A DNA stretch of 64,000 nucleotides from an uncultured Candidatus Melainabacteria bacterium (GTDB taxonomy: Bacteria; Cyanobacteriota; Vampirovibrionia; Gastranaerophilales; Gastranaerophilaceae), in contig CAKVLH010000006.1 in assembly GCA_934757245.1 (NCBI GenBank), forward strand, positions 34,216-98,215, read 5' to 3'. Below are positions 33,686 through 43,757 of this stretch, piece after piece. The notes under the pieces were generated by a model. The model was not told where the DNA came from, ran no database searches, and saw only the letters and a list, made by a program, of their open reading frames with translations. Position 1 is the first letter of the stretch, and each line of letters starts with the position of its first letter. Both the position numbers and the translations under genes were made by a program.

Positions 33686-35464
33686 ATGAAGAAACAGATA
33701 AGCTATTTGCTCACAGTTTTATGCCTATTCGCTGTAAACAAAGCGATTGCTGACCCCATGGTTGGAACAACGCTTCCTGCCAGTGCACAGGCTTCTTTAG
33801 GCGGATATAACCCTGGAGCTTACAACACTACCGAATTACAAAACACAAATCATTATGAAATAGATAAGAGTTACATTCAGTCCTTTGATGATGTAACTAA
33901 AGATGAAGAAATTTACGATGCTTCTGTAGAAGAAAACCAAGCTAGAGAAGGTATGTTATATAACCCTCACTTCTTGTTACAGAAGATTAATTTTGAAGGA
34001 AACACAAAGATTTCATCAGACGAACTTGAAAAATTAGGTTTAGAAGTTCTTGGTGAAGATGTTTACTTTGATGAATTATTAGAAGTTTGTCAAAAAGTAA
34101 CAAACTTATATAGAGCTAAAGGTTATTTGACTTCTTATGCAACAGTTCCTCCTCAAAGAATTGTGGATGGCGTTGCAACAATTAAGATTATTGAAAGTAA
34201 AGTCGGCGAACTTAACATTGAAGGTGAAAAATGGACTCGTGAATGGTATTTAAGACACATTATCATGGGTAAAGCAGGCTTGAGAGAAGGCGATGTATTT
34301 AATGCTAAAAACCTTCAAAGAGCAATGAAAGAAATTAATAGAGAAGATTACGTTCAAGTTCAAACAGAAGTTGAAAGACAACAAGAAGGGGACGAAAATA
34401 CTGCAATTACTCTGAATGTTAGAGATAGATTCCCTGTTAATTTGAACTTCTCTTATGATGACTACGGTCGTTCATATACAGGCGCTCAAAGAGTTTCATT
34501 CCTAGTTGGTATGGATAACTTAACAGGTTTGGGCGATAAAGTTTATGGCGGTACAATTCTTTCATCTGGTGCGACTGGTTGGATGGCCGGTTATTCACTT
34601 CCTGTTTCATCTTACGGAACGAGATTGTCATTCGATTTTTCTGATTCACACGTAAGATTGGGCGGACCTTATAAATCATTAAACGTTAAAGGTAACGCAC
34701 AAAGTTACTTCTTTAAATTAACTCAACCATTAATTCAAACAGCTAAGTCTGATTTGATTTTCTATACTGGTTACGATTATGTTAACGCAAATACATCTGC
34801 TAATATAGGCGGTAATCCATTGAGATTATCTAATTACAACTTGAACGTATGGCGTTCCGGTTTATATGGCATGACAGATGATAACTATGGACGTTGGATT
34901 GGTAATGTTGGTGTTGACTTTGGTATGGGCGGCGATGGACATGGTGCTATTCAAGATACAACATTCTTCAAAGTTAATGCCGGTGCAACTCGTGTACAAA
35001 GATTATTTGCAAGAAGTATGGGTATTGTAAGAGTTAACGGTCAATATTCACCAAACAAATTATTTGCAGCTGAACAAATGCAAATGGGTGGTCCATACAC
35101 ATTAAGAGGTTACCAACCGGCTGAATTAATCGGCGACTACGGCGTAACAGGTACAGTTGAATACAGATTCCCTGTTCCATATTTGTACAAATTGATGCCA
35201 AAAGTTGATGAAAGATTAAAACTTGCAGTATTCTACGATTGGGGTTGGCTTGGTGAAAATGGTAACATTTATAATTACCCTCAAACATTCTTACATTCAG
35301 TTGGTTTCGGTACTTACATTAACTTTACTGATTGGTTAACTGCTCAAATCGGTGTAGGTTTCCCTCTAGGTCGTTCTTACAACGAAAATACTGCTAGATT
35401 CTACTTTAGTATAAACTCTGATTTAGACCGATTGATTCCTTTGAGAAACCCGGAAAAATTATAG
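33686..35464 (+). CDS. TpsB/ShlB-type outer-membrane transporter (two-partner secretion, Omp85 superfamily)
   Basis: 592 residues. The signal peptide is residues 1-22 (ends KAIA). A POTRA domain of ShlB type (FEGNTKISSDELEKLGLEVL, VTNLYRAKGYLTSYATVPPQ) lies at about 97-175 and a second POTRA at about 176-255. A 16-strand barrel follows, with the hallmark MGGPYTLRGYQPAEL (conserved RGY loop) and a C-terminal aromatic-rich strand. It exports a large beta-helical partner across the outer membrane. No TpsA partner is in the window. It proves a diderm envelope. Confidence 0.92.
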   Translation: MKKQISYLLTVLCLFAVNKAIADPMVGTTLPASAQASLGGYNPGAYNTTELQNTNHYEIDKSYIQSFDDVTKDEEIYDASVEENQAREGMLYNPHFLLQKINFEGNTKISSDELEKLGLEVLGEDVYFDELLEVCQKVTNLYRAKGYLTSYATVPPQRIVDGVATIKIIESKVGELNIEGEKWTREWYLRHIIMGKAGLREGDVFNAKNLQRAMKEINREDYVQVQTEVERQQEGDENTAITLNVRDRFPVNLNFSYDDYGRSYTGAQRVSFLVGMDNLTGLGDKVYGGTILSSGATGWMAGYSLPVSSYGTRLSFDFSDSHVRLGGPYKSLNVKGNAQSYFFKLTQPLIQTAKSDLIFYTGYDYVNANTSANIGGNPLRLSNYNLNVWRSGLYGMTDDNYGRWIGNVGVDFGMGGDGHGAIQDTTFFKVNAGATRVQRLFARSMGIVRVNGQYSPNKLFAAEQMQMGGPYTLRGYQPAELIGDYGVTGTVEYRFPVPYLYKLMPKVDERLKLAVFYDWGWLGENGNIYNYPQTFLHSVGFGTYINFTDWLTAQIGVGFPLGRSYNENTARFYFSINSDLDRLIPLRNPEKL

Positions 35465-35486
35465 AAAGAGATATTTAATAATTGAA

Positions 35487-35518
35487 ACAATGGCGACCTT
35501 CGGTCGCCATTGTTTTTT
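35487..35518 (+). terminator. tpsB-like gene terminator
   Basis: AACAATGGCGACC pairs with GGTCGCCATTGTT over TTC, then TTTTT. Confidence 0.9.
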
Positions 35519-35542
35519 ACATGGTATTTGTTCGTAATAAGA

Positions 35543-35598
35543 AGTTTATTAAAAAGTGCCAACTTCATTTTTATGAAGTTGGCACTTTTTAATAAACT
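35543..35598 (-). terminator. long terminator hairpin of prs
   Basis: A 26-base arm beginning AGTTTATTAAAAAGTGCC pairs perfectly with its complement over TTTT, eight bases after the prs stop. It can work in both directions. Confidence 0.85.
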
Positions 35599-35606
35599 AT
35601 ATAAAA

Positions 35607-36617
35607 TTAAACTTTCATTTCTTTTTCAAAACCAAATAATGAGCTGATAGATTCATCGTCATGGATTCTTGAAATTGCTTGACCCAGTAATGGTGCTATT
35701 GATAATTGTTTAACGTTGCTAGGCAAATCTTCTGCCTTCCAAGGGATTGTATTTGTTACGATACATTCTTCAATTGGAGCATTCTTTAATCTTTCAATTG
35801 CAGGACCTGAGAATACAGGGTGAGTAGCGCCAACATAAACAGCTTTAGCGCCTTTGCTCTTCAATAATTTTGCAGCTTCACAAATAGTTCCCGCTGTATC
35901 AATAATATCGTCAAACATCAAGCAAACTTTACCTTCTACGTCCCCTATAATGTTAGCAGCAATTGCTTCGTTGTGCTTATCTCTACGTTTGTCAATCAAT
36001 GCGATTGGACAATCCAATTTTTTAGCAAAATGTCTTGTTCTGTTTGCACCACCCATATCAGGGCTAACAGCAACCATTTCATCCGGATTTATATTTAATG
36101 ATTTAACATAATCAACAAGAATTGGAGTTGCAAAAATGTGGTCAACTAGGATGTTGAAGAAACCTTGAATTTGACCTGTGTGCAAATCTACTGCCAAAAC
36201 TCTATCAGTACCGGCTGTTGTCAACAAATCTGCAACCAACTTAGCAGTAATAGCTTCTCTACCGGAAGTTTTTCTGTCTTGACGAGCATATCCATAATAA
36301 GGAATAACCGCTGTAATTGTCTTTGCGCTTGCTCTTTTGAATGCATCAATGATAATCAAAAGTTCCATCAAGTTTTCGTTTACCGGATTGCAAAGCGGTT
36401 GAATAATGAATACATCATCGCCTCTAATACTTTCTTTAACTTGAACATAAATTTCGCCATCCGCAAAGTTTTTGATAACCATTGGTCCAACTGTTGTTCC
36501 AAGGTAATCCGCAATTTCTTGTGCTAATTTTGGATTAGAACGACCTGCAAATAATTTGATGTCGTGAGTGGGGTTAACTGCTTTTTCCAATTGCGGATAA
36601 GTCATTTCAAGTGTCAT
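35607..36617 (-). CDS. prs: ribose-phosphate pyrophosphokinase
   Basis: Makes PRPP from ribose 5-phosphate and ATP, feeding nucleotide, NAD, His and Trp synthesis. 336 residues, about 20 longer than usual at the N-terminus. Motifs: DIKLFAGRSNPKLAQEIA, FADGEIYVQ, DDVFIIQPLC, YYGYARQDRK, AVDLHTGQIQGFF, and the PRPP loop LMFDDIIDTAGTICEAA. AAAGGAT precedes the ATG; a second ATG at codon 5 is a possible start. Single-gene unit. Confidence 0.96.
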   Translation of the reverse strand: MTLEMTYPQLEKAVNPTHDIKLFAGRSNPKLAQEIADYLGTTVGPMVIKNFADGEIYVQVKESIRGDDVFIIQPLCNPVNENLMELLIIIDAFKRASAKTITAVIPYYGYARQDRKTSGREAITAKLVADLLTTAGTDRVLAVDLHTGQIQGFFNILVDHIFATPILVDYVKSLNINPDEMVAVSPDMGGANRTRHFAKKLDCPIALIDKRRDKHNEAIAANIIGDVEGKVCLMFDDIIDTAGTICEAAKLLKSKGAKAVYVGATHPVFSGPAIERLKNAPIEECIVTNTIPWKAEDLPSNVKQLSIAPLLGQAISRIHDDESISSLFGFEKEMKV

Positions 36618-36766
36618 TTGAAAAATCCTTTCATAAAAATTGTTATAGTTGAGTACAACTATTTTACAATCAAAATGATTTTTTCTAAAGGGTTCATTAC
36701 GAAATATTAAGAAAAGGTTTTGGGGTGAGGAGGAGGTTTGTGCGTTTTCTTTAAATGGAGTTGAAA

Positions 36767-36869
36767 GTTGACAGTTGAAAGTGGAAAGTTGTTTTAAATA
36801 ATATCTATATATTGAACTTAATTAATATTTTATTTTTTTTATAACTACTTTCCACTTTCAACTGTCAAC
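36767..36869. repeat. MITE-like element with 27-base inverted ends
   Basis: The arms 36767-36793 and 36843-36869 match in 26 of 27 positions (GTTGACAGTTGAAAGTGG outermost), with an A/T-rich centre. The same outer bases bound the element at 45549-45712. Confidence 0.7.
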
Positions 36870-36908
36870 TCTACTACGATTTTCCAAATTAGTATTTGCT
36901 TGAACGCC

Positions 36909-37073
36909 CTAACTAGCTCTTCGCATCAAATCAGAAAGTTTTACGTTCTTATTTCTCAAAGAAGGCTCACTTTTTTTTACTATTTCAGGTTCTTTAAGTT
37001 GTGATAGTCCGATTTTTTGTGGTTCTTTTTCAAATATCAAAATCTTATGCATAATTGTTTCGAATATACTCAT
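36909..37073 (-). CDS. 54-residue hypothetical protein
   Basis: Perfect ribosome site AAGGAG six bases before the ATG (37073). The product starts MSIFETIMHKILIFEKEPQK and ends VKLSDLMRRAS; mostly helical and charged. Divergent from the 37202 gene. Unrecognised, but the initiation signal is too good to ignore. Confidence 0.5.
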   Translation of the reverse strand: MSIFETIMHKILIFEKEPQKIGLSQLKEPEIVKKSEPSLRNKNVKLSDLMRRAS

Positions 37074-37201
37074 GATAGTCTCCTTACAGATTATTATATG
37101 CGAATATCTTTAAATCCTTATCATACATTAAAACTATTTTTTACTCCAAATTCATTACTCCTTATGATATGATGTAACTATACAATAATAGGGATAAAGA
37201 T

Positions 37202-37891
37202 TTGAATACAAGTTTAGACGAAAATTTTGATTTAGCATGCGAACTTTCTGAAAAAGATTTTTCACACGAAGAATTAATCAATATGCTTAATAATGGTAAT
37301 ATTGCGGAACGCCAAATTGCAGCGCTGAAGTTTGACAAAGTTGAAAATGATGTTGACGCGCTTGCTTTAATGAATAATCTTACAGGTTGTGATGGCAAAA
37401 TCAGAGAAGCAGTAGCACTTAGAATTAATCAGATTATAACATCAGACTCAATTTCAAGAGAATATTTTAATTTCCCACTTGTATTTGCCGACGCGACAAT
37501 TGATATTAATGCTAATATTTGCAGACTTGTAGTTGATAGTGCAAAATTATTAAAAACTGATGAAGATTTTACAAAAATATATGTTCAAAGGATTTTAGAA
37601 TTTACGGAAGAAGCGTTTGACGCGTTGGATAAGTTTATATTCCGAGATAAAAAATATGTAATCAATAAACAGCTATTCAAGTTGTATTGGTGCTTAGAGA
37701 CTTTGCAAAATTTCTATATGGATGTTGATAAAAATAAGCTTGAAGAAATTTTGACTAAAGGTTCAGAACAAAGTGAATACACAATCAGAGAAAAAGTTGC
37801 ACAAGTTGTTCGTATATCCGGAGAGTTTTCATCACTTGGAGAAAAGCTTCAATTTGATGATAATTATTATGTGAGAGCGATTTTTAACTAA
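37202..37891 (+). CDS. HEAT-like hypothetical protein
   Basis: 229 residues from a TTG at 37202 after AGGGATAA; no upstream ATG fits. The sequence is all-helical with HEAT-like pairs: NGNIAERQIAALKFDKVEND, DGKIREAVALRINQIITSD, ANICRLVVDSAKLL, and near the end IREKVAQVVRISGEFSSLGE. Such repeats hold protein partners. No enzymatic motif. Ends at a bidirectional terminator shared with pfp. Confidence 0.75.
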   Translation: MNTSLDENFDLACELSEKDFSHEELINMLNNGNIAERQIAALKFDKVENDVDALALMNNLTGCDGKIREAVALRINQIITSDSISREYFNFPLVFADATIDINANICRLVVDSAKLLKTDEDFTKIYVQRILEFTEEAFDALDKFIFRDKKYVINKQLFKLYWCLETLQNFYMDVDKNKLEEILTKGSEQSEYTIREKVAQVVRISGEFSSLGEKLQFDDNYYVRAIFN

Positions 37892-37913
37892 TAAAAATTT
37901 TTATTTTATATAA

Positions 37914-37950
37914 AAAAGTGGCGAATGAAGATTTTTCATTCGCCACTTTT
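37914..37950. terminator. bidirectional terminator, 37202 gene / pfp
   Basis: AAAAGTGGCGAATGAA pairs with TTCATTCGCCACTTTT, a 16-base perfect stem between convergent genes. Confidence 0.9.
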
Positions 37951-37967
37951 AAATTATATTTTAGACC

Positions 37968-39647
37968 TTAAACGTTAGCTAATTTAGCTTCGCTTTCAAG
38001 TTGCAATGTTACTGTTGTAATATCACAAACTGATGAAGGTCCGAAGTATTGGATAGCACCTGGGAACAAATATCTGTCATTAAGCGCCCAATCTTCTCTG
38101 TTAGCTTCAAGTTTCTTGAATACAGGGCCATCAAGTTCAACTAATGCTTTCTTGATAACAGGTTTCATTTCGCCATGTCTTCTTTCCATGTTCATCATCA
38201 TAGTAAGTGGAACACCGCCTGCAATCCAATCATTAGCAGGTTCTGTTAAGTTTCTAACTGATGACAAGTAGCCTGTTAGACCGAAGTTAATCAAAGCAAA
38301 TGCGTTAAAACCTAATGAGTAGCAATAATCTGCATCAAAATTAGAAGGGAATGCACAACGTCCTTCATAACCGAAGAAGTGTGATTGAGTTGAGAATTTA
38401 CCAGAGAATTTTCCTTCTTTTTTCAATCCTGCTAATTTTTCTTCAATCATAGAGATTAAAAGCTTTTCAGTTTCAATCTTAGATACTTGAACATTGCCGT
38501 GTGGGTCTCTATCCATCAATAATTGTGATTTAATTAGAGCTGGAAGTGATTTGAATACACCAGCGTTTTCGCTTGAAAGTGTGTTTTCAATGATAGCGAT
38601 TTTTTCAGCATCAGAGCCTGAAGTGTATTTAGAATCTTTTTCTAAAGTTGGCATGATGTCGTTCAAGTTAGCAATCATAGTCTTCAATTCTGGAACGAAT
38701 TCAATTAAACCTTCAGGAATAACTGCAATACCAAAGTTTTTACCCATTTCAGAACGTTTTACAACGATGTCTGTCATGTAATCAATGATTGATGACAATG
38801 ACATTTTCTTTTGTTCAACTTCTTCTGAAATTAAAGTAATGTTTGGTTGAGTTTGAAGAGCAGCTTCCAAAGCTACGTGAGAAGCGCTTCTACCCATAAT
38901 TTTTACAAAGTGCCAGTATTTTTTAGCTGAGTTAGCATCTCTTTCAATATTACCGATAAGTTCGCCATAAGTTTTTGTAGCTGTATCAAAACCGAATGAA
39001 ATTTCGATTTGTTCGTTTTTCAAGTCGCCGTCGATTGTTTTAGGACAACCAATAACTTGAATACCTGCATTGTTAGCAACAAACCATTCAGCTAATAATG
39101 CTGCGTTTGTGTTAGAGTCATCACCACCGATGATTACAACAGCAGAAATGTTCAATTTTTTGCAAACATCAAGAGCTGATTTGAATTGTTCTTCTGTTTC
39201 CAATTTAGTTCTGCCTGAACCGATGATATCGAAACCACCTGTGTTTCTGTAATCGTTGATGAATTCGTCATTGAATTCTACATATTTGCCTTCAATAATA
39301 CCGCTTGGGCCACCCAAGAAACCGTAAAGGTTGTTGTTTGAGTTGGCTTGTTTCAAAGCGTCGTAAAGACCGGCAATAACGTTGTGTCCGCCAGGAGCTT
39401 GACCGCCTGATAGGATAACACCAACATTTCTAACTTCGCTTGGAGTTGATTCAGTTGAAGTTTGGAAAGTTACAGTTGGTTTTCCGTAAGTATTTTTGAA
39501 TAAAGCTTTAATTTCTTCTTGGTTAGCAACAGATTCAGTTGCAGAACCTTCTTGAGAAACTAAGTGGTTAATACCGTTTGCCAATGAAGCAGGAAGCTTA
39601 GGCTGGTATTTTAATCTTTCGATTTGTAATGGTGATAAATTTGTCAT
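37968..39647 (-). CDS. pfp: diphosphate--fructose-6-phosphate 1-phosphotransferase
   Basis: Reversible PPi-dependent phosphofructokinase of glycolysis. 559 residues from ATG 39647, after AGAAAGG; a TTG nine codons earlier is less likely. Long-type PFP with [31 protein letters not shown] (GGDD marks PPi use over ATP), [22 protein letters not shown] and IPEGLIEF. Together with pgk in this window it points to an energy-saving fermentative glycolysis. Confidence 0.95.
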   Translation of the reverse strand: MTNLSPLQIERLKYQPKLPASLANGINHLVSQEGSATESVANQEEIKALFKNTYGKPTVTFQTSTESTPSEVRNVGVILSGGQAPGGHNVIAGLYDALKQANSNNNLYGFLGGPSGIIEGKYVEFNDEFINDYRNTGGFDIIGSGRTKLETEEQFKSALDVCKKLNISAVVIIGGDDSNTNAALLAEWFVANNAGIQVIGCPKTIDGDLKNEQIEISFGFDTATKTYGELIGNIERDANSAKKYWHFVKIMGRSASHVALEAALQTQPNITLISEEVEQKKMSLSSIIDYMTDIVVKRSEMGKNFGIAVIPEGLIEFVPELKTMIANLNDIMPTLEKDSKYTSGSDAEKIAIIENTLSSENAGVFKSLPALIKSQLLMDRDPHGNVQVSKIETEKLLISMIEEKLAGLKKEGKFSGKFSTQSHFFGYEGRCAFPSNFDADYCYSLGFNAFALINFGLTGYLSSVRNLTEPANDWIAGGVPLTMMMNMERRHGEMKPVIKKALVELDGPVFKKLEANREDWALNDRYLFPGAIQYFGPSSVCDITTVTLQLESEAKLANV

Positions 39648-39717
39648 AAAAAGTTTCCTTTCTTCTTTTGACAAAATTATACAACAAACAAAGAGTTGTA
39701 GAAAGATTCAACGTTAA

Positions 39718-40077
39718 CTATTCTTCATAATAACTAGCGCAAGAAGTTGCGGTTTCCCAAACTGAAATTTTAGAAACTTGAACGATTTTTTCTTTTAGTT
39801 TGTTATAAATAAACATTGCAATCATTTCGCTGGAAGGACTTTCGTTTTTAAAGAATGGCAGTTCATTGATATCTTTGTGATCTAATAAATCAAGAACAGC
39901 TTTTAATTCTTTTTTTAAAACTTTATAGTCTACTAAAATGTTGCTTTTATCTAATGTTTCGCCTTTAACGTAAGCTTCAACCAACCAGTTATGTCCATGT
40001 TGATTTTCACATTCACCATCATAATTCAATAAATGATGCGCTGCTGAAAAATATAATTGTGCTTTTAGTTCAAACAT
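39718..40077 (-). CDS. queD: 6-carboxy-5,6,7,8-tetrahydropterin synthase
   Basis: Zn enzyme of the queuosine/7-deazaguanine pathway, 119 residues. FSAAHHLLNYDGECENQHGH carries the catalytic Cys and zinc-binding histidines; DYKVLKKELKAVLDLLDHKD and PSSEMIAMFIYNKL complete the family pattern. Ends with VWETATSCASY. It could instead be the biopterin homologue of the same family, but the Cys and length favour QueD. No other queuosine gene nearby. Confidence 0.93.
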   Translation of the reverse strand: MFELKAQLYFSAAHHLLNYDGECENQHGHNWLVEAYVKGETLDKSNILVDYKVLKKELKAVLDLLDHKDINELPFFKNESPSSEMIAMFIYNKLKEKIVQVSKISVWETATSCASYYEE

Positions 40078-40099
40078 GTCTTTTCCTTTTTAGTTTTTG

Positions 40100-40292
40100 T
40101 TGGGTTGAAAACCCAACCTACATTTTATTTTAATCGTTCCCTCTCCTTGAGGAGAGGGCTAGGGTGAGGTGTTCACAATTTTTTAAAGAAAGTTATTGTT
40201 GGGCGAGTATACCCAATCTACATTCTGTAATTGCGAAACCGTTTAGCCTGTGGCAATCCAAGTTTTCGTCGGGTTGGTAAATCCGACCTACT
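40100..40292. repeat. cluster of REP-like palindromes
   Basis: This 240-base gap holds no gene. It has TTGGGTT-gaa-AACCCAA (40100-40116), CCCTCTCC-TTGA-GGAGAGGG (40139-40158) followed by CTAGGGTGAGG, TTGGG...ACCCAA (about 40199-40216) and TCGG...CCGA (about 40269-40286). The first type recurs at 60927, the second in decayed form at about 32070 and 43564. Confidence 0.6.
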
Positions 40293-40320
40293 ATATATTT
40301 TCCATTGCAACAGTGTCGCC

Positions 40321-41157
40321 CTAGCAACAGACTTCTGCAAGTCTTACAAGAATTTTATCGGTAATAACTTTGATGTAATCCTTATCGACCATGCCATTAA
40401 TTATACAATCTGCAATTTGATAAGTAGGTCTGATGTATTGTTGTGCAGTTGCATTTACATCTTTAAACTGTAAATCAGCAGCTTCGCCTGTTTTTCCACG
40501 AGAAACCGCACGCTTGTACCAACGTTCTTTAATAACTTCGATTGGCGTATATACATAGACTTTAACATCCATGATGTCGCGTACTTCTTTATTTAATACG
40601 TATAAACCTTCAGTAAGAATTACTTTCGCAGGCTTTTTAACGTCGCCTTGAGGGTTAGAAATGCAAGTTACAAAATCATATTTAGGAGAAACTATTGTTT
40701 CACCTTGTTTTAAACCTAACAGATGCTCACGCATAAGCGCTAAATTTATTACTTCTGGAGTGTCAAAACTAAAGCCGGTTTTGAATAAAGCATCATAACT
40801 TCCGGCTTCTTGAAGCTCTTTTGAAGTATCTTTGTAATAATCATCTTGACGGATTACCGTGTAAATACCTTCTTTTTTATCGCGGACAACTGCTTCTATA
40901 GTATTATCTACAAATACTGTTTTGCCTGATGCACTTTCGCCTGTTATACCGATAAGAAAAGTTTTTTTCTTTTCTTGAACAACTTTGCGCGCAATGTTTA
41001 AGATAAAATCGTCAGCAACTTTCAAAAATAGAGGTTGTTCCTCTTTTTTGTCTTCTTCAAGAATTTCTTTTAGAGTGTCTACGATATTGGATATAAGTTC
41101 CATATCCAAACGACTTGAGTAAAAATTGTAATTTGTTAGTTCAAAAGTTTCCACCAT
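40321..41157 (-). CDS. uridine kinase-like P-loop kinase
   Basis: 278 residues. Walker A is LIGITGESASGKTVFVDNTI (about 75-94). RQDDYYKDTSKEL is the uridine-kinase substrate loop; ILTEGLYVLN is Walker B-like; RWYKRAVSRGKTG is the LID region. Length and the extra 70-residue N-terminus differ from Udk (about 210), so it may be a phosphoribulokinase/uridine-kinase family member with another substrate. The nearby uridine phosphorylase favours pyrimidine nucleoside salvage. Confidence 0.8.
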   Translation of the reverse strand: MVETFELTNYNFYSSRLDMELISNIVDTLKEILEEDKKEEQPLFLKVADDFILNIARKVVQEKKKTFLIGITGESASGKTVFVDNTIEAVVRDKKEGIYTVIRQDDYYKDTSKELQEAGSYDALFKTGFSFDTPEVINLALMREHLLGLKQGETIVSPKYDFVTCISNPQGDVKKPAKVILTEGLYVLNKEVRDIMDVKVYVYTPIEVIKERWYKRAVSRGKTGEAADLQFKDVNATAQQYIRPTYQIADCIINGMVDKDYIKVITDKILVRLAEVCC

Positions 41158-41277
41158 AAATCCGTCCTTAATTCATTATTACATTGTATAGTAAATAACA
41201 AAAAATTGCTCATGTTTTCATGTGGATTGTAAAAAAAATTTACTTTTTAACATTTGAAGCTTTATTAGAAACAAAAT

Positions 41278-41306
41278 TTGCAGGTGAATTATGTTTCTAA
41301 TATAAT
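41278..41306 (+). promoter_or_regulatory. pgk promoter
   Basis: TTGCAG (41278-41283), a 17-base spacer and a consensus TATAAT (41301-41306), 39 bases before the start codon. Confidence 0.75.
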
Positions 41307-41345
41307 TATCATGCAACTATTTGCAAATAAGAAAGGAAAGAGATT

Positions 41346-42542
41346 ATGAAAAAATCAATTCAAGATTTAGGCGACATCAAAGGAAAAGTAGCTCTTGTTA
41401 GAGTTGACGTGAACGTTCCTCTTGATGAAAACAAAAATGTAACAGACGATACTCGTATTCAAGCTATCGTTCCAACTGTAAAATTCTTAAAAGATAAAGG
41501 TGCTAGAATCGTTCTTATGGCTCACTTAGGTAGACCAAAAGGCGAAAGAAACATGGAATTTTCTCTAGCTCCTGTTGCAAAATACATGGCTAAAGTTTTC
41601 GGCGAAGAAATCGTTTTCATTCCTTCTGTTGAAGAAGCAAAACCATTCGTAGAAAAACTTGTTGACGGTCAAATCGCTTTATTGGAAAACATCAGATTCT
41701 ACAAAGCTGAAGAAGCTAAAGATGATGATATGACATTTGCTAACGAATTAGCAGCATTAGGCGATTTCTATGTAAACGACGCTTTCGGCGCTGCTCACAG
41801 AAACCACACTTCAACTGCTAAATTGGCAAAAGTTCTTAAACCTGCAGTTTCTGGTTTATTGATGGAAAAAGAAATCAGATGCTTATCTCAAGCATTGGAT
41901 AACCCAACAAGACCATTCACAGCTGTTGTTGGTGGTGCTAAAGTTTCTTCTAAAATTGGTGTTTTAGAAAACTTGCTAGACAAAGTTGATAACATGATTA
42001 TCGGTGGCGGTATGGCTTATACATTCGTTAAAGCTAACGGCGGTAAAATCGGGAACTCAATTTGTGAAGATGACCAAATCGATGTTGCTAAGGCTATCGA
42101 AAAGAAAGCTCAAGAAAAAGGCGTTAAGCTTGTAATGGCTACAGATGTTCTTGTTACTGATGATTTTTCTGGTAACGGTAAAAATGAATTCGTTAAGATT
42201 AACGAAATTCCTGACGGTTTTGAAGGCGTTGATGCAGGCCCTGATTCAAGAAAAGCTTTTGCTGAAGTTCTTAAATCTTCAAAAACAATTCTTATGAATG
42301 GCCCTGTTGGTGCTTTCGAAAATCCTAAATTCGCTGAAGGTACAAAAGCTGTATTAGAAGCTATCGTTGAAGCTACAAAAGCTGGTGCTACATCAGTTAT
42401 TGGTGGTGGTGATTCAGTTTCTGCAGCTAAGAAATTCTTTAAGGCAGAAGATTTCACTCACGTTTCAACTGGTGGCGGAGCTTCTCTTGAATTTATTGAA
42501 GGTAAAGTGCTTCCTGGCGTTGCAGCATTGGATGACAAGTAG
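41346..42542 (+). CDS. pgk: phosphoglycerate kinase
   Basis: Converts 1,3-bisphosphoglycerate and ADP to 3-phosphoglycerate and ATP. 398 residues. N-terminal substrate-binding [16 protein letters not shown] and [11 protein letters not shown]; hinge region [14 protein letters not shown]; nucleotide domain with [24 protein letters not shown] and [14 protein letters not shown]-terminus [26 protein letters not shown] lies before the ATG. GC content and codon use suggest high expression. Monocistronic, between its promoter and terminator; gap is not adjacent. Confidence 0.98.
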   Translation: MKKSIQDLGDIKGKVALVRVDVNVPLDENKNVTDDTRIQAIVPTVKFLKDKGARIVLMAHLGRPKGERNMEFSLAPVAKYMAKVFGEEIVFIPSVEEAKPFVEKLVDGQIALLENIRFYKAEEAKDDDMTFANELAALGDFYVNDAFGAAHRNHTSTAKLAKVLKPAVSGLLMEKEIRCLSQALDNPTRPFTAVVGGAKVSSKIGVLENLLDKVDNMIIGGGMAYTFVKANGGKIGNSICEDDQIDVAKAIEKKAQEKGVKLVMATDVLVTDDFSGNGKNEFVKINEIPDGFEGVDAGPDSRKAFAEVLKSSKTILMNGPVGAFENPKFAEGTKAVLEAIVEATKAGATSVIGGGDSVSAAKKFFKAEDFTHVSTGGGASLEFIEGKVLPGVAALDDK

Positions 42543-42567
42543 AAAGAAATTTCTATATAATGTTTTA

Positions 42568-42603
42568 TTATGGCGGAAGGTTTTACCTTCCGCCATAATT
42601 TTT
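42568..42603 (+). terminator. pgk terminator
   Basis: TTATGGCGGAAGG pairs with CCTTCCGCCATAA over TTTTA, followed by TTTTTT. Confidence 0.9.
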
Positions 42604-42614
42604 TGAAAAATCAG

Positions 42615-42644
42615 TTGACTTTTACTCATAAGTCTTGCTACAAT
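42615..42644 (+). promoter_or_regulatory. promoter of the nucleoside phosphorylase
   Basis: TTGACT (42615-42620) and TACAAT (42639-42644), 18-base spacer, 25 bases before the ATG. Confidence 0.65.
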
Positions 42645-42669
42645 ATATTTTTCTAAAAAGGAGATTTAT

Positions 42670-43428
42670 ATGAAATATTCAACAGACGGAACACAATACC
42701 ATATCGGACTAAAAGAAGGTGATGTTGGTGAATACGTAATTTTGCCGGGAGATCCTAAAAGATGTGCAAAAATTGCTGCATATTTTGATGATGCAAAATT
42801 AGTTGCGGATAGACGTGAATATACAACTTATACAGGTTATTTAAACGGAGTAAAAGTTAGTGTAACATCTACCGGTATTGGCGGGCCTTCTGCAGCAATA
42901 GCTTTAGAAGAATTGGTTAAAGTGGGTGCTAAAAAATTTATCAGAGTTGGTACTTGTGGTGGCATGGATATTGATGTGAAAAGTGGTGATTTAGTGATTG
43001 CAACCGGCGCAATTAGAATGGAAGGTACATCTAAAGAATATGCTCCAATTGAATTCCCTGCTGTAGCTGATTACGATATCGTAACATCTTTAATTAATGC
43101 AGCAAAAAAATTAAATCAAAATTATCATGTTGGTGTAGTAGAATGTAAAGATTCTTTTTATGGACAACATAACCCGGAAATCATGCCTGTCAACTATGAG
43201 CTTCAAAACAAATGGAATGCTTGGTTAAGATTAGGTTGCAAGGCATCTGAAATGGAATCAGCAGCTTTATTCATTGTCGCAAGCTATCTTAAAGTTAAAG
43301 TTGGCTCAATTTTCCTTGTAGTTGCAAATCAAGAAAGAGAAAAACAAGGTTTGGAAAATCCTGTTGCACATGATACTGATGCAGCAATTAAAACCGCTGT
43401 AGAAGCGATTAAAGGGTTAATGCAATAA
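42670..43428 (+). CDS. udp: uridine phosphorylase
   Basis: Splits uridine with phosphate into uracil and ribose 1-phosphate. 252 residues, NP-I family. Motifs: [13 protein letters not shown] (phosphate loop), [25 protein letters not shown], and the catalytic [12 protein letters not shown]. The [10 protein letters not shown] segment and RMEGTSKEY fit uridine phosphorylase better than purine nucleoside phosphorylase. AAAGGAG precedes the ATG. The ribose 1-phosphate it frees can feed glycolysis; the uridine kinase-like gene is 1.5 kb away. Confidence 0.92.
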   Translation: MKYSTDGTQYHIGLKEGDVGEYVILPGDPKRCAKIAAYFDDAKLVADRREYTTYTGYLNGVKVSVTSTGIGGPSAAIALEELVKVGAKKFIRVGTCGGMDIDVKSGDLVIATGAIRMEGTSKEYAPIEFPAVADYDIVTSLINAAKKLNQNYHVGVVECKDSFYGQHNPEIMPVNYELQNKWNAWLRLGCKASEMESAALFIVASYLKVKVGSIFLVVANQEREKQGLENPVAHDTDAAIKTAVEAIKGLMQ

Positions 43429-43697
43429 ATTAAGAAGAATGATAATAATACGTTTACTTGTCGTTTGCGATATTAAAAGAGCACCTGCCACACTCTCTCT
43501 TTGCGTCAATTGAAGAACTGAGATGGTATGTGATATGCGCTAGATTGAACGTCTCCAGCGCATCCCCTCCCTCGGGGAAGGGGAGAGGGTTTTATTTACT
43601 TTTTATTTTTATTTTTTTTCTATAATTTTTTGACTTTACAAAAATAATTATTAAACTCATATTACTACATCAAACGGATGATTTTTCGAATATTAAC
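43429..43697. repeat. intergenic region with one REP-like palindrome
   Basis: No gene. CCCCTCCC-TC-GGGGAAGGGG (from 43564) with GAGAGGG belongs to the 'CCCTCTCC...GGAGAGGG' repeat type seen at 40139. The rest is A/T-rich and precedes the flagellar promoter. Confidence 0.5.
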
Positions 43698-43725
43698 TAA
43701 AGCAAATATTCTAATTATCCGATAA
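43698..43725 (+). promoter_or_regulatory. sigma-28-like flagellar promoter
   Basis: TAAA (43698-43701) and TCCGATAA (43718-43725) resemble TAAA-N15-GCCGATAA, with a 16-base spacer, 32 bases before the first rod gene. A matching stand-alone sigma factor lies at 57506. Confidence 0.5.
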
Positions 43726-43757
43726 AACTATAGAGTACAGTAATGTGAGGTACGACT

